Of a stretch of DNA of 64,000 nt, positions 12,656 to 24,400 are shown piece after piece (position 1 is the stretch's first letter; each line of letters begins with the position of its first letter). The notes beneath the pieces are model-generated. The model ran no database searches, was not told the DNA's origin, and worked only from the letters and a program-made list of their open reading frames with translations. Location of the stretch: assembly GCA_003988855.1 (NCBI GenBank), contig QYAI01000060.1:62001-126000 (forward strand), given 5' to 3'. This DNA comes from Arachnopeziza araneosa (Eukaryota > Ascomycota > Leotiomycetes > Helotiales > Arachnopezizaceae). The translations under genes were made by a program, and so were the position numbers.

Positions 12656-13256
12656 CGAGTTCTTTGTATCTCATGATCCAATTTATAAGCCATGAGTCAA
12701 GTGCGATCAAAAAGAAATACGCTGAAAAGAGTGTGGGATTTGCGAGAAGGACAGTCGAGTGGACTATAATATTGCTTGTAGCAGGAAAGGCAATAGACGT
12801 AAACCTGTGGGTCGGCTTGTGGGAGTTACATTCGATGATTAGCTAGTTCTGCTTCTGCGTATGGAAAAAGTTCTTCATCTTTATGAAGTCCCGCGAGCGT
12901 GCAACTGATCCAGACGCTCGTCTATTTCTATTATTTTTGAGGATGCAGGTATAATGTAGTGAGAACTTGCAGACACACGATTACAAAGTTATTCAGTTCG
13001 TTATTCCTACCTAGGTAAGTCACTTGAGTTCTGTGAAGCATCACCAAGAGCAAAGTCTGACTTGAATGAACAAGGTGGCAATTTAATGGTTACTGGAATT
13101 GGAACAAGAACTCCCGTTCTAAACAAATATCATGAATTATTGATTCAAGGGCTTCGATGGTGAATTGGCACCAATTCGAATTGCGAATCACATTTTCAAC
13201 CAAACAAGAGCCTTGAAGGTCTGTATGGAAGTTTCATGGTATTAAATAAAACATTC
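12656..13256. other. Convergent 3' intergenic region
   Basis: About 600 bases between the aminotransferase stop and the aminomutase stop. There is no supported gene; an open frame at 12649-12846 lacks any motif. AT-rich 3' UTR-like sequence. Confidence 0.5.
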
Positions 13257-14853
13257 CTATATACATTGTATTTCTTGACTCCAATCATCATCATGAAGTT
13301 GCCCTGATGAACCATGGTCAGCTCTCTGCTTCTGCTGTTCGTAAGCGGATTCAAAGAAGAACTCCGTCTCGCCAAATGCCGGCTTGAGGCCATCTAACCA
13401 TAACGCTTCGGGGTCGAACTTGGCGAAAAACACCCTCTCGCTCCACCTCGGATTCCGGCTCTGTAAGAACTTGAGCACAAAGACGTCTTGGTTATTTACC
13501 ACAGCCTTGCCCAGAATCGAAACCTTGCCCGGACTCGCTGACATCGAGGGACCACGAACTGTTCGTGCGGTCCCGGGCAGACGCGAGTACGCAGTATTGA
13601 ACACTTCCAATGCTCTTGCGAGTGGGACTGAGAAATACTTACTCGCACCTGTGTCACGTTCTACGAACATGTAATAAGGGATAACGCCAAGCCGCGTCTG
13701 AAGTTTCCACATGGATTCCCACATGGCAGGGTCATTATTGATGTGTCTGATAAGAGGTGCCTGCGAGCGTATCTGGGCGCCGGTCATGCGAATCAAACGA
13801 ATGGCTTCCTGGGTAACTGGATGCTCGACTTCTCTTAGGTGGGTGAAGTGGGCCTGTATGGAGAGGTGCTTGCCTGACTTTACAATATCAGAAAACAATT
13901 GTAGGGTTTCTTTGGCATCGCGATCAGTCACAAAGCGATAGGGCCACCATGCTAACGATTTCGTTCCAATTCGAATGGTGTTCAGATGAGGCGGGCTATC
14001 TGGGCCGAAAAAGACCTCCATGTAGTGGCGTAAGACTGCTGCAGACATGACCATTGGATCTCCTCCGGTAAACAGGACATCGTTGATTGTTGGGTGTCTC
14101 TGGATATATTGTTGAATCGTATTCCTGTCTGATGATTTGAAGGCTTGGTCAGAGCCGACGGACGAGAACTGCGCCCATCTGAAGCAGTAAGTGCAAAACG
14201 CGTGACAGTATTGACCCTAATGTTTCTGTTAAACGATGTATGTCCTATAGCGTTTGAGGCGCTAAGTCCTACCTCGGAAGGGAAGAAAAGGACTGTTTCA
14301 CGGTATTTGTGTTGCAAGCCCCCGACAGGCATTCCATCAAGGCGAGGCACATTCTCTTCCTTCTGACCCGCTGGATGAGGATTCATACGCTCTCGGATCG
14401 ACTCGGAGATAGCTCGCATTTCGACTTTCGATGTGCTAGGTTGCTTCATTGCTGCTAGAATGGAATTTAGGTCTTTTGGCCCTAGCATTTCCGGTTGCGG
14501 AATGCTCAATTTGAACATCGGATCGTTTGGTGTGTTTGGCCTGCGTTATGTCAGCTAATGCTAAGGCCATTGAATACCAGAAAAGCTCGATGGAAATCAT
14601 ATCCGGCTCTTACGTGCCATTCAATCAGGTCATCAGCTACATGGTTGTTGAGCCGCATGGGAAATACATGTGCTGCGGCAATAAAAGGATCTGGCTCTAG
14701 GCTTGATTGGTATGTTCTCAAGATGCCAGGGAGGGAACTTTTGGAGAACAGTTTGTAGTTCTTTGACAGCATGGTATCAATGACGAAAGTGTGCTCTTCC
14801 TGATGATGGTGTACGAAGCTTGGTAGAGAGATGGATTCTCGAGTGTGTGACAT
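13257..14853 (-). CDS. Radical-SAM lysine 2,3-aminomutase-like enzyme
   Basis: Three exons: 14853-14618, 14540-14273 and 14216-13257, giving 487 residues. Exon 3 starts with GQYCHAFCTYCFRW, containing the CX3CX2C iron-sulfur motif of radical-SAM enzymes, followed by LFTGGDPMVMSA. The PLP-binding Lys of the family is in SMSASPGKV. Lysine 2,3-aminomutases move the alpha amino group to the beta carbon using SAM, an Fe4S4 cluster and PLP; fungal homologues may use other substrates. Intron 1 fits the family only as a GC-AG intron (14541-14617): TG plus G rebuilds the Trp of LIEWPNTPNDPMF. The stronger GTAAGA donor four bases further would shift the frame. The start ATG is tentative, and an upstream exon is possible because the N-terminus is poorly conserved. 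It probably supplies a beta-amino acid such as beta-lysine to the NRPS. Confidence 0.85.
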
Positions 14854-15409
14854 TTGTCTTACAGAGGTAGAGAGAAGAAAACCCCAAAATTTGACAGGCA
14901 GAGTGTCTCGACCGGGACAGCTAAGGTTTGTTGGATTGAAATGTAGATGATAAAGTGCCGTGGAAGCTACTAGGTAGTCACAAAACCCATGTATCCTTAC
15001 CAGCAACAGTGAAAGAAAGTACTCTGAGAATACGAACCCTTACAAGATAGCCCGTCACTCTAAGAGTGGCTTCGTATTCAAATGCTGTAGTAGACATAGA
15101 ATAGGCTCGTAATTTGTAAAATATTTGTGGCTTTGCGGGCCCTCTTGTTCGGAAAGATGCGTTTATACTAGCTATATGAATGACCGATGTCTGGTTATGG
15201 TATATTAACAGCCTCTCGGTATGAAACTTCTTGCTCCCTTGAGTCATATTACCTCCAACGTCATGCCTCGTCAATCGATGACCAATACTAAATTTGCGAA
15301 GTTCTTATTAGATAATAAGTCCTGTGCCTCCTTGCATCGAGTGTTGACACTGCGCGTTGACAGTACATAGGTATGATGATGGGGTATGATAGAACACGAC
15401 GAGGAAGAC

Positions 15410-15525
15410 TACAGTAAATTAAAACGTTTGATACTGGAGATCTTGACTAGGGCTGGGTTGAGTGACACCTGCAGGTGGTAAGACTGTGCAGGCTGACTAC
15501 AGTAATCTCCTAAAGTTATACTGTA
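15410..15525. promoter_or_regulatory. Cluster of three TACWGTA sites
   Basis: TACAGTA at 15410-15416 and 15498-15504, and TACTGTA at 15519-15525. The last two are in opposite orientation, 14 bases apart, and extend to an approximate consensus (A/C)TACAGTA(A/T)A. The motif matches both arms of the inverted repeat at 10986-11037. It is a candidate binding site for a cluster regulator. Confidence 0.5.
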
Positions 15526-15852
15526 TGGGGCCGAAGGATCTAATATCATTGACAACAAGGATAAAGTTCCTGGCTAAACGCGCGAGTTGACCATGCATGC
15601 GGCCCAGAGAAAGGCCAGTGACATTGCATATCGGTATCGCCGATTTCCCCACTGTTACAACTTGCAGCTATCGACTTTCCTAATCAATGCGTAAGTAGGT
15701 AGTTCTTGATTCTCCGAAGTAGAGGTAATTATTGGGTTACAGCAAGATCGTTAGTTAGGACTTAGTCAGAAAAATGGAGTGAAAATGCCTCTTGCTTGGC
15801 AGGCCGATCAACCTCTAGCCGAGGTAAAAGTCACCTGATGTATAGGGTCACC

Positions 15853-15862
15853 TGACGTCGGA
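15853..15862 (+). promoter_or_regulatory. CRE-like motif TGACGTCGGA, copy 2
   Basis: Exact 10-base match to 10819-10828. It lies 192-201 bases upstream of the MFS start, a typical promoter position. A candidate bZIP site, by inference. Confidence 0.45.
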
Positions 15863-16053
15863 CCACATTACAATATCACTGCAAGCGAATGCCAGCCCGA
15901 GCACTTATGAGCACACCCTCTGTGCTCTGGATAACCACTATCATAACAATTCATATAATTCATACTATACATAAGCATCATAATTTGACGACATAGATCT
16001 TTTCGAGCTTTGAAGAATATCTCTGGGTACATGATTCACCCTCTACCTCGGCC

Positions 16054-17936
16054 ATGAACGCGCCGAGCAACATCGACACAGATATACCAATACCCACGGC
16101 TGATGAGCTCCAAGCCGATGAGCACACCAACTTGCTCAGCAATGAAGTTCAAACCCCGCCAACGATCGACGCTGCGATAGTGACGGACAAAGTCCGACTG
16201 AGAACCCAACTTGCGGTAATCTTATTTGTTGGCGTCCTTTACCTCAATCTGTATATCTGTCTTGCACCAGAGGTCAGCATTCGGGAAAACATCATTTGCA
16301 AAGCCTATTATGACGGGCTCAATAAAGACGGGGTGCTGATCGCGGGCCCCCCTGAGCGTGATTGCACCGTGAACGAGGTGCAGAGAGAGCTCAACTTGCT
16401 CAGTCAGGTGTATATTACGCTTGTACAGCTCCCAGGTAGGCACCCCAGCTCTTTGCATTATATAGAAACGTGGGCACCGTATCGTTACATAGACGCATGC
16501 GATTTCGGTCACTGATCCTTTTGACGACTTAGGTTTCCTGCTTGTATTTCCCTACGGAGTTCTGGGTATGTGAAAGCGTTGTTCCTAGTCAATCCTATCA
16601 CATCCCGTATCCTATCCTACTGAATTATTACTATGTGAAGCGGATCGAATCGGTCGTAAGAAAGTTCTCCTCCTATCTGTCTTGGGAATTATCTTCTGCG
16701 ACACTTTCAAACTCCTCGTAAGTGAGTAGCATCCTTATCATCATCTGTCGACCTTGAATTGACGAAGCAAGCGTGGCAATCAAATTACTTGCCCTTGAGA
16801 GCCATCTGGCTAGCACCCATTTTCAGACTTGTTGGAGGTGGTGATGCTGTCGCTGCAACAGTGGTCCTGGCGGCATTGGCAGATGTCTACACGGAGCAGG
16901 ATCGGTATGCTACGCTTATGTGCAAGTAGACCTTGGGAAAGAGACTGACTGCAATGAGAACAACCGTTTTTGCAAGAGTCGCATCGATGGCGACTGCCTG
17001 CGAACTTTTTTCACCCCTCCTTGGCTCTGCCCTCATGTTGAAGAACCCGTGGATCCCGGTTCTCTTAGGGTTCTCAGCGTTGCTAGTGGGCGCATTGCTG
17101 ACCCTTACCATTCTGCCGGAGACGCTGGCACGGAAATCCCACATAGAAGGTACAATTCTACCAAAGACGCAGTCCTCCTTCAATCTCCGAATCTTGAGAG
17201 ATCGGTTTACGGCCATGTTGTCAGTGTTTCGACAGTCTCTCATTTCTCTATTCGCCGTCAAGAATGTCGGACCCCTTCTCTTTGGCTTCTTTGCAGCTAC
17301 GGTTGGAACCGTGGCCGCCGGATTCGAACTGCAATACGTCCACAAGCGTTTTGGCTGGAGTTATGCATATGTGAGTTTGGGACCTACAACGCCTAACAGT
17401 TTTTCCCCGCTTCAAATTTGAGGGTTAAAACTGAATATATCCCACAGGCAAACTCTATCCTTGCCATACGGCCTTCAATCACTCTTGTCGTTCTATTGGT
17501 CCTTTTCCCACTAGTCAGCAAGATTTTTATGGGGAGGTTCAAACTTTCGAGTACTCAAAAAGACCTCATCCTTGTACGCGTGAGCGCCGCACTGCTCAGC
17601 GCCGGTACTCTACTTCTAAGTGTCTCCGAGACATCTTCCCTCGTCATTCTATCTTTTGTCATCTTTGCTCTCGGGAATGGTTTTACCACCATAGGAAAGA
17701 GCCTGCTCACGACTTTCGGCCCGCCGGAAATGGCGGGGACTTTACTATCTGCGATGAATTTAAGCGCATCTTTCGGAGCAGTGATAGCTGGACCGATAAT
17801 AGCTGTAACTTTCGACTGGGGCCTAAAGCATGGTGGTATCTGGGTTGGTGCCCCTTTGTTTGTTGTTACGCTACTCTATGTGTTGACTCTAGGCTCTGTG
17901 TGCATCATGAGGCTTCCGGAGCAAGGACAACGATGA
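16054..17936 (+). CDS. MFS transporter, 12-TM
   Basis: Six exons: 16054-16435, 16533-16565 (a 33-base micro-exon), 16641-16717, 16768-16904, 16959-17370 and 17448-17936, giving 509 residues. After a hydrophilic N-terminus the first membrane span is LAVILFVGVLYLNLYI. Loop 2-3 carries the MFS signature ADRIGRKK, reconstituted across the exon 2/3 junction. Many hydrophobic helices follow, and the C-terminal half starts near FMGRFKLSSTQKDL. The long loop between helices 1 and 2 contains several Cys residues. It lies between the aminomutase (divergent) and the NRPS (tail to tail). It is probably an exporter of the cluster 1 product, redundant with the ABC transporter, or alternatively an importer of a precursor. 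Confidence 0.85.
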
Positions 17937-18474
17937 TGACGATGATAAAGATGATCTACAAGATCAAGAAGGAGCGCAGGGCGTGTTATCTACAGCCCTA
18001 GATGATTGTCGATTGATTCAACAATGCTGTCGAAATCTATCTATTTTGTGATGCAAGGCAAGTTTTGGCCTTGCTTGCCAAGATTCCGGAGTGGTGGCGG
18101 TGTTAGGCTAGGATTCTAAGATAGAGAGGAGATGAACCGCCTAGACTTGTCTTTTTGATTGCTATGCCGAGGTATTTTTGTAGTTTCGGAAAAAGAGGGG
18201 GTTAGTCGTACACGGTGATACGTGATTGCTCTTTGAAAATAACATTCATATATGCAAGAATACGTCTACTGTAGATTGGAAGAACTGGTAGAGAGTGTGA
18301 AGAGAACGTCTTTTATGTCAAGTCACATTGTTTATGTTCTGTCGTTCATCTCTCCCATTTGATAGCACGCTTTCTTGTCAAATTTAGATATAGCAAGTCG
18401 ATAGCATTAGCTTACATCAAAGTCAGAAGATTGATTGGAAACGCGCAAAGATAAATCTTGGAACACATTAGAAA
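17937..18474. other. Convergent 3' intergenic region
   Basis: 538 AT-rich bases between the MFS and NRPS stops. It contains one isolated TACTGTA (18267-18273). No gene seen. Confidence 0.5.
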
Positions 18475-21400
18475 TCAAGCGGCAATCGCCACTCTTGTCA
18501 AAGGCCCGCCTACTACATCATCCATGACGTGCTGTATCAAATCAAGAATTTCAGTAGCGCGTTCATCTGGTATAAGTGGTGACCGGTAGCTCAACGATAT
18601 GTTCACCCCTCCATCATCTAGTTCATTAATGTACACCACAATTTGGTACTATTGGGATCAGGTTAGTTCGTGGAAGCGAGCGCGGGGAAAAGTATCCTCT
18701 CACCTGCTCAAACATGTAGCTGTTTACATGCCGCAAAGATAGTCCAGACGTATAGTTGTCGGCTTCATGTCGGCCTCGACGCACGTTGAGATACGTCTCG
18801 AACAAGGGTTTATCTTCGAGTCCAAAACTCTGTCTGATCATTTCTAGGGAACCGTGCTGGTAAGACAGAGCAGCGAATAGATCCTTCTGGAGAGATTTTT
18901 GAAGGTCGTGAATCGTCGTTGTGGCACTAAACCTGACACGGCATGGTAGAACGTTGACACATGGGCCTACTACACTGCCGAATTCGGACCCGGCTAATTC
19001 TCGACCAGAGACCATGTTTCCAAAGCACACATCGTCATCACCGACAATGTGTCTTAGGCAGATTGCCCACACAGTCTGCAACAGGTTTGATATCGTCGTA
19101 GAATGTTCTTGGCAGTATTTGTGGATCTTGGCGATATCTGCAACATCTGCTTGGACTACGCGCATAGTACTGGATGAGGTGTTCGGATGATTGCTCGTCT
19201 CGACAAACTTAATTGCCTTCGCCTGGTAACCTTCTAAGAGCTGTTTCCAGTGCGTGACAGCAGAATCCTTTTCCAAAGTTTGGGTATTCATACAGTAGCC
19301 ACGGTAGGGAGTGATGCTTGCCAGAGTGGCCCCGTCATACGCAAGTCGCAGATCTCGGAGCAATATCGATAGTACCGTAGCATCATAGAGGGCATGGCTG
19401 ATTTGCAAGCTGATAAAGGTCTTGCCGGAGAAGGTTTGCACGATTTCTAAATGATGTGCAGGCAGGTGCTGGGGCAGCGTCATTGGTCGAAGAACCAGTG
19501 TAGATGCTTCAGCATCACTTAATTCCCGCTTGAAAACGGATGGTCTTGTGTATTTTAGGACGACTTGGCCGTGCCGCCAAAGATTATCGTCAAGTATGGG
19601 CACGAAGACAGTTCGGAGGATTCCATGATGACTTACAACCTTGAACCAGGCATTCTCAAGCACGTCCAGGTCTGCCGGCCCTGTGCCCAGCTGAGATTCT
19701 ACTTCGAAATGCATGACGGCAGTCCAAGCTTGGGGCTCCGACACCTGAGCCGTGAGTATCGTTTCCTGTATGCTGGAACAGGGAAAGGCGTCCTCGACAT
19801 GAGAAGGCCCGTATTGTTCTCCGAAAGTGCTCAAGAAGGCTGTCCGGATTTCTATTTCTACTTCAAGATGGGTCCCGCGTGTTGGAGGTGCCACACGGCT
19901 AGTTATATTTCGCTTTGCCGAAGCAGCGAGCTTTGTGATCGTCTGTTGTTCGAATATCTCTTGCACAGATATCGTCATGTTCTCTTCTCGAAGCCTTGAA
20001 GACATCTGCATCGCCAAGATGGAGTCGCCTCCTAAGCTGAAGAAGGAGCTGCTTACACCAATTGTGCGCAGTGGGCGATTCAGTACTTGACTATAGATGT
20101 CTCGTATTCGGCTTTCGATATCGTTCGAAGGCAAATCAGTGGCATCGGTCACGTATCCACCAAGTAGAACGTCGCTGGTTTCTCGATCAAGACTCTCAAG
20201 CCACTGATTCAAAGCTCGGCGGTTAACTTTGCCACTGACGAGCAACGGCAGCGAGAGGATGGGTATGATGAGTGACGGTCTCATGTGTCTTGGCAGGGTT
20301 TGCTCCAAAGATGTCGACAAGTCTATAAGAAAACCAGATGTATCCTTGAATGTTACGATCTGTCCTTCGTCCGTGTCTGGAAGCGTCAAAGTTGTAGTCA
20401 ACACGACAATAGCCACTAAAAGACCCTTCATACTCCCTTGGCGCGGGACGACCACAACTGCAGAACGAACCTTGGAATGTGCGCTTAGATGATATTCGAT
20501 CTCGGTCAACTCTACTCTCTGCCCTCGGACTTTAATTTGTTGGTCTTTCCGCCCAAGGTATAGAAGCGTTCCATCTTCATTGAAGCGTGCGAGATCTCCA
20601 GTCGTGTATATCTTTCGGTCTGCTGAGGAAGAGTTGGACCACGCAGGATTAGTAATAAAGGCTGCAGCGGTCTGCTCGGGTCTCTTGAGATATTCTCTTG
20701 CAACCTGGCGCCCTTCGATCAAAATTTCACCCACCGCTCCCATAGGACTCAGTTGATGATGGTTCGTGGGGTTCGCAATCCAGATTCTACAAGCGCGGCC
20801 TTTTCCAATGTTGTTTCCGCGATCACTTTCCCAAATTTTCTCAGTAAATGTTGCACTCACTGTGCACTCACTTGGGCCATAACATTGAAACATGTCAATA
20901 TTAGGAAGGGAAGCCCATATCTTCACAAGATCGTCTCCTACCGCTTCACCCCCACTAACAAGAGTCTTGAGATGTGGCACGCTAGCTGGTCTCAGCGTTC
21001 GAAGTACAGTGGGAGTCAAATCAGCCCAATTCACGCGTAATCTTTCCATCGCGAATGCAAGGTCATCTAGCCGTTCGCCATCAGAGGGAATGCAGATGCA
21101 TCCTCCGTGTACTAGAGTGCCAAGAATTTCCTCGATGCTTACGTCAAAAACGAAAGAGGTGAATTGAAGGACCCTGGATTGCGCATTGAGATTTAGCGAA
21201 GTTCCCAGGACGTGCAAGAAAGCTTCGATTGACTGGTGTTCAAGCACGATAGCTTTAGGTTCTCCAGTAGTACCAGATGTAAAGATAATGTAGGCAGCAT
21301 CGTTTGGTTGCACGGATGTAAGTGGCGACACATCTGAATCTTGAGAGTAGGTAGCAAAGAAAGCCTCGTTGACTACAAGCGAATTTGCAACCAAGTATCG

Positions 21401-24400
21401 AGTGAGATGGGCATGTTTAGACGAGGTGAGAACAATGGTTGCGTCCACGAGATTGACCATATATTCCAATCGAGATTTTGGGTAGGTCGGTTCCAAAGGC
21501 ACGCAACATCCGCCGGCGTTCAAGATAGCAAGTATCGCGACAATGGACCACTTGGACTTCTCGAAGCAAAATGGAACGTAAGTGTTCGGCTTGACCCCAA
21601 GAGTTGTAAGGTGACGGGAGAGTTGCACTATCAGAGACCATAATTCTTTGTACGAAAAGTCGCCGTCGTGAGCACAAACCGCCTGAGCATGCGGACGGTC
21701 CGAAGCCCGACGCTTGATGATTTCGTGCAGGCACATCTGAGGCATTTCGCCTTCCGAAGTCTCTGACAACAATGCTTGCTGCGACTCACTACAAACTTGA
21801 AGTTGACCAATAGGCATGGTAGATTTAGCAAGAAGTGAATCCAAGATCTGTGAGATAGTTGCCATCATGCTTGATGCAAGACCCCTTGATAGATATTCTG
21901 AATTGTAATTTAAAGATATTGTAATTTCGGCGTCGGAATATGCAACGTCAAGAGATATGTCGAACTATGAGAACGTTAGCCTAACTGCATTCTTAAGCAG
22001 GGAATCGAGTTAGAAGGACCTCAGAAGGTGTGACTGCATCGACTAGACTCATGGACAAACCCTGATTTGACGATTGTTTTGCGGAAGTACCAGAGTATAG
22101 CACGTTGACCACTGTGTTGAAAAGGCGTTCACCCTGCATGCCTAAGGCATGATAGACCTTGGCCAATGAGTAGTGTTGAGAAGGAAGGCTCTGTAAATAG
22201 CCATCTTGGATCGTTCGAGCCAAGTCTAAGAGACTTCGTGTACCGGTATGGCTGACATTAGCGCGGCAAACTAATAACGTGACCATAGGCCCTAGGATCT
22301 CTTGAATCCCATCCATGTTTATATCCCGGCCCGATGCCAGATATCCAAAGCATACGTCTTCTCGACCAAGGAAGAGCGATAAGACGACAGCCCACAGAGT
22401 ATTAGACAGCGCTGCAATTGTAAGTTCAGACTCGGAACACAGGTTGAAAAGCTTGCTGACTTGGTGGGCATTGAGCTTGAGAGACTCCTGTGCTCCGGAC
22501 AAATTGCGTTCATCGTTATCTCCGTGTTTGGGGATTGTACAAGCTTCTACAGTTGAAAGCATATTCTGCCAATATAACTGTACCTCCCTGGAGTCTTGAC
22601 TAACCAAGTGTGAAATAAAGCTAGCATATGAGGGCGCACTTAGTTCTAAGTGACCATCGTATGCAAGACAGAGCTCATGTATCATAATCTGAACTGAAGT
22701 AGCATCACTCAGGGCATGGTTGAAGTCGAGCCTACAGTAGATCTCGTTCTCAGTTGTGCAGATTGTGAAGTGATGAGGGAATTTGTGCACAGCCAATTGA
22801 GGTGCCGGGATACTGTGAAAGAAGTGATGCTGTTTAGCTTCGAGTTGTGTAATATTGGCCGGGAATTGATGTAGGACAACCTGGATGAAGTGGTGTTCTT
22901 GCAGCGGGAACTCAATGAAAGAAGTCCTGAGAATTGTATGGCGGTCAACAAGGGCTTGCCACGCACTCTGGAGCTTTAAGGCAGTATGGCGAATATCCGT
23001 GATCGGACTGGAGATCTTCAATGTGATTCGTTGATCATAGACTTTTGAAGATCTTGCTTGCGCAATGAGTATCCCTTCCTGCATCGGCGAACAAGGATAA
23101 ATGTCCTCGATATCCGCCGGCTGTATGCCGAGCTGTGAACAGCAACTCTTTGTGATCTCGGCCAGCGTCGCGCGTGATGTTAGCTGAAGAAGTGGAAAGG
23201 TTTGCAGTGCTTTTGCTTCTGTAGATGAACGTCCACGTATCTGTTTCAGGGCCCTATCCTTAATTGATACTGCCGGTGATGCTTCAACTCCAGCCATTGA
23301 TGCTAACTCAACAATTGTCCTTCGTCGCAGAAGATCTTGGACGGTGATAGTGACAGCAGAACTATCCGCACGGCTTCGCCACGCAGCCTTCATGGCTGAG
23401 ATCGAGTCACCGCCAAGACTGAGGAACGATCTATCTGTACCTACATTGGCTACGGGTATATTGAGGACATCTGCCCAGATTTCTTGTAATTGAAATTCGG
23501 CAGTGGTTGCAGGCTGTAGCTGACTTAAGGCCTGATCGTTGATCGCCCAGGCTGGGGCATCATCCTCATTGAGCCATTGGGAGATCTGGGAGCGATCTGT
23601 TTTTCCTGACGACAGCAATGGGAAGTGGACGAAAGGAATCCAAACTGTAGGTACCATGTAGATTGGAAGCTTGGACTCAAGGTGCTTTTGAAAATTTGCG
23701 ACTTCGTGAGCCATATCGCTGAGGAGCGATGGTGCTACTGAAGGGATCCGAGCTTGTTCCCAAGCTGAGTCTTCTATCAATGTCTTATAGACATGGTGCT
23801 GCGATGCAGAGAACACCGCCACCAGCTTGCCTTTAAGTAAACCCTCTCGAGGGACCAAAGCAACCACATGTTCAATACTGTCTAAGCCTAAGATGTGATG
23901 CTCTACCTCTTCCAACTCTACACGTTGTCCATTGATCTTAACCTGCATATCTTTTCGGCCCAGAAAAATCAGCGATCCATCTATATTCTGTCTGACGAGG
24001 TCGCCTGTCTTATAAAACCGATAGCTAGTCTCGCTAGCCCACTGAGGTCTGTCAATGAATAGCTGCTCGGTCCTTTGGGCATCTCTGTAGTAACCATTCG
24101 CTAGATTTGGACTTTCAATCACGAGTTCGCCAACACTACCAATTGGTGATAGGCGATCGTGATATCCAGGAACAGTTACCCAAGCTCGACACCCGAATGG
24201 CTTGCCAATTTCATTGCTTATTGTCATGTTCACGCTTCGAACAAAACCCGCTGTGCATGCAACACAGGCCTCTGTTGGTCCATAAGCATTGATGAGTACA
24301 GCCTTATCACACCAGAATTCCATAAGGTCCCATCCGAGCGACTCCCCGATTGTGACGATGGTAAGCTTCTGACTCCACACTCGCTCATGTGGTATGAGCC

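Larger units (their letters stand above)
14854..16053. promoter_or_regulatory. Divergent promoter, aminomutase / MFS exporter
   Basis: 1.2 kb between divergent starts. It holds three TACWGTA sites (15410-15416, 15498-15504, 15519-15525) and TGACGTCGGA (15853-15862), both shared with the ABC/aminotransferase promoter. Part of the aminomutase side may hide a 5' exon or UTR. Confidence 0.55.

Noticed and set aside
14978..15274. Minus-strand frame as first exon of the aminomutase
   Set aside because: No residues recognisable from the family; kept only as a possibility in the aminomutase entry.
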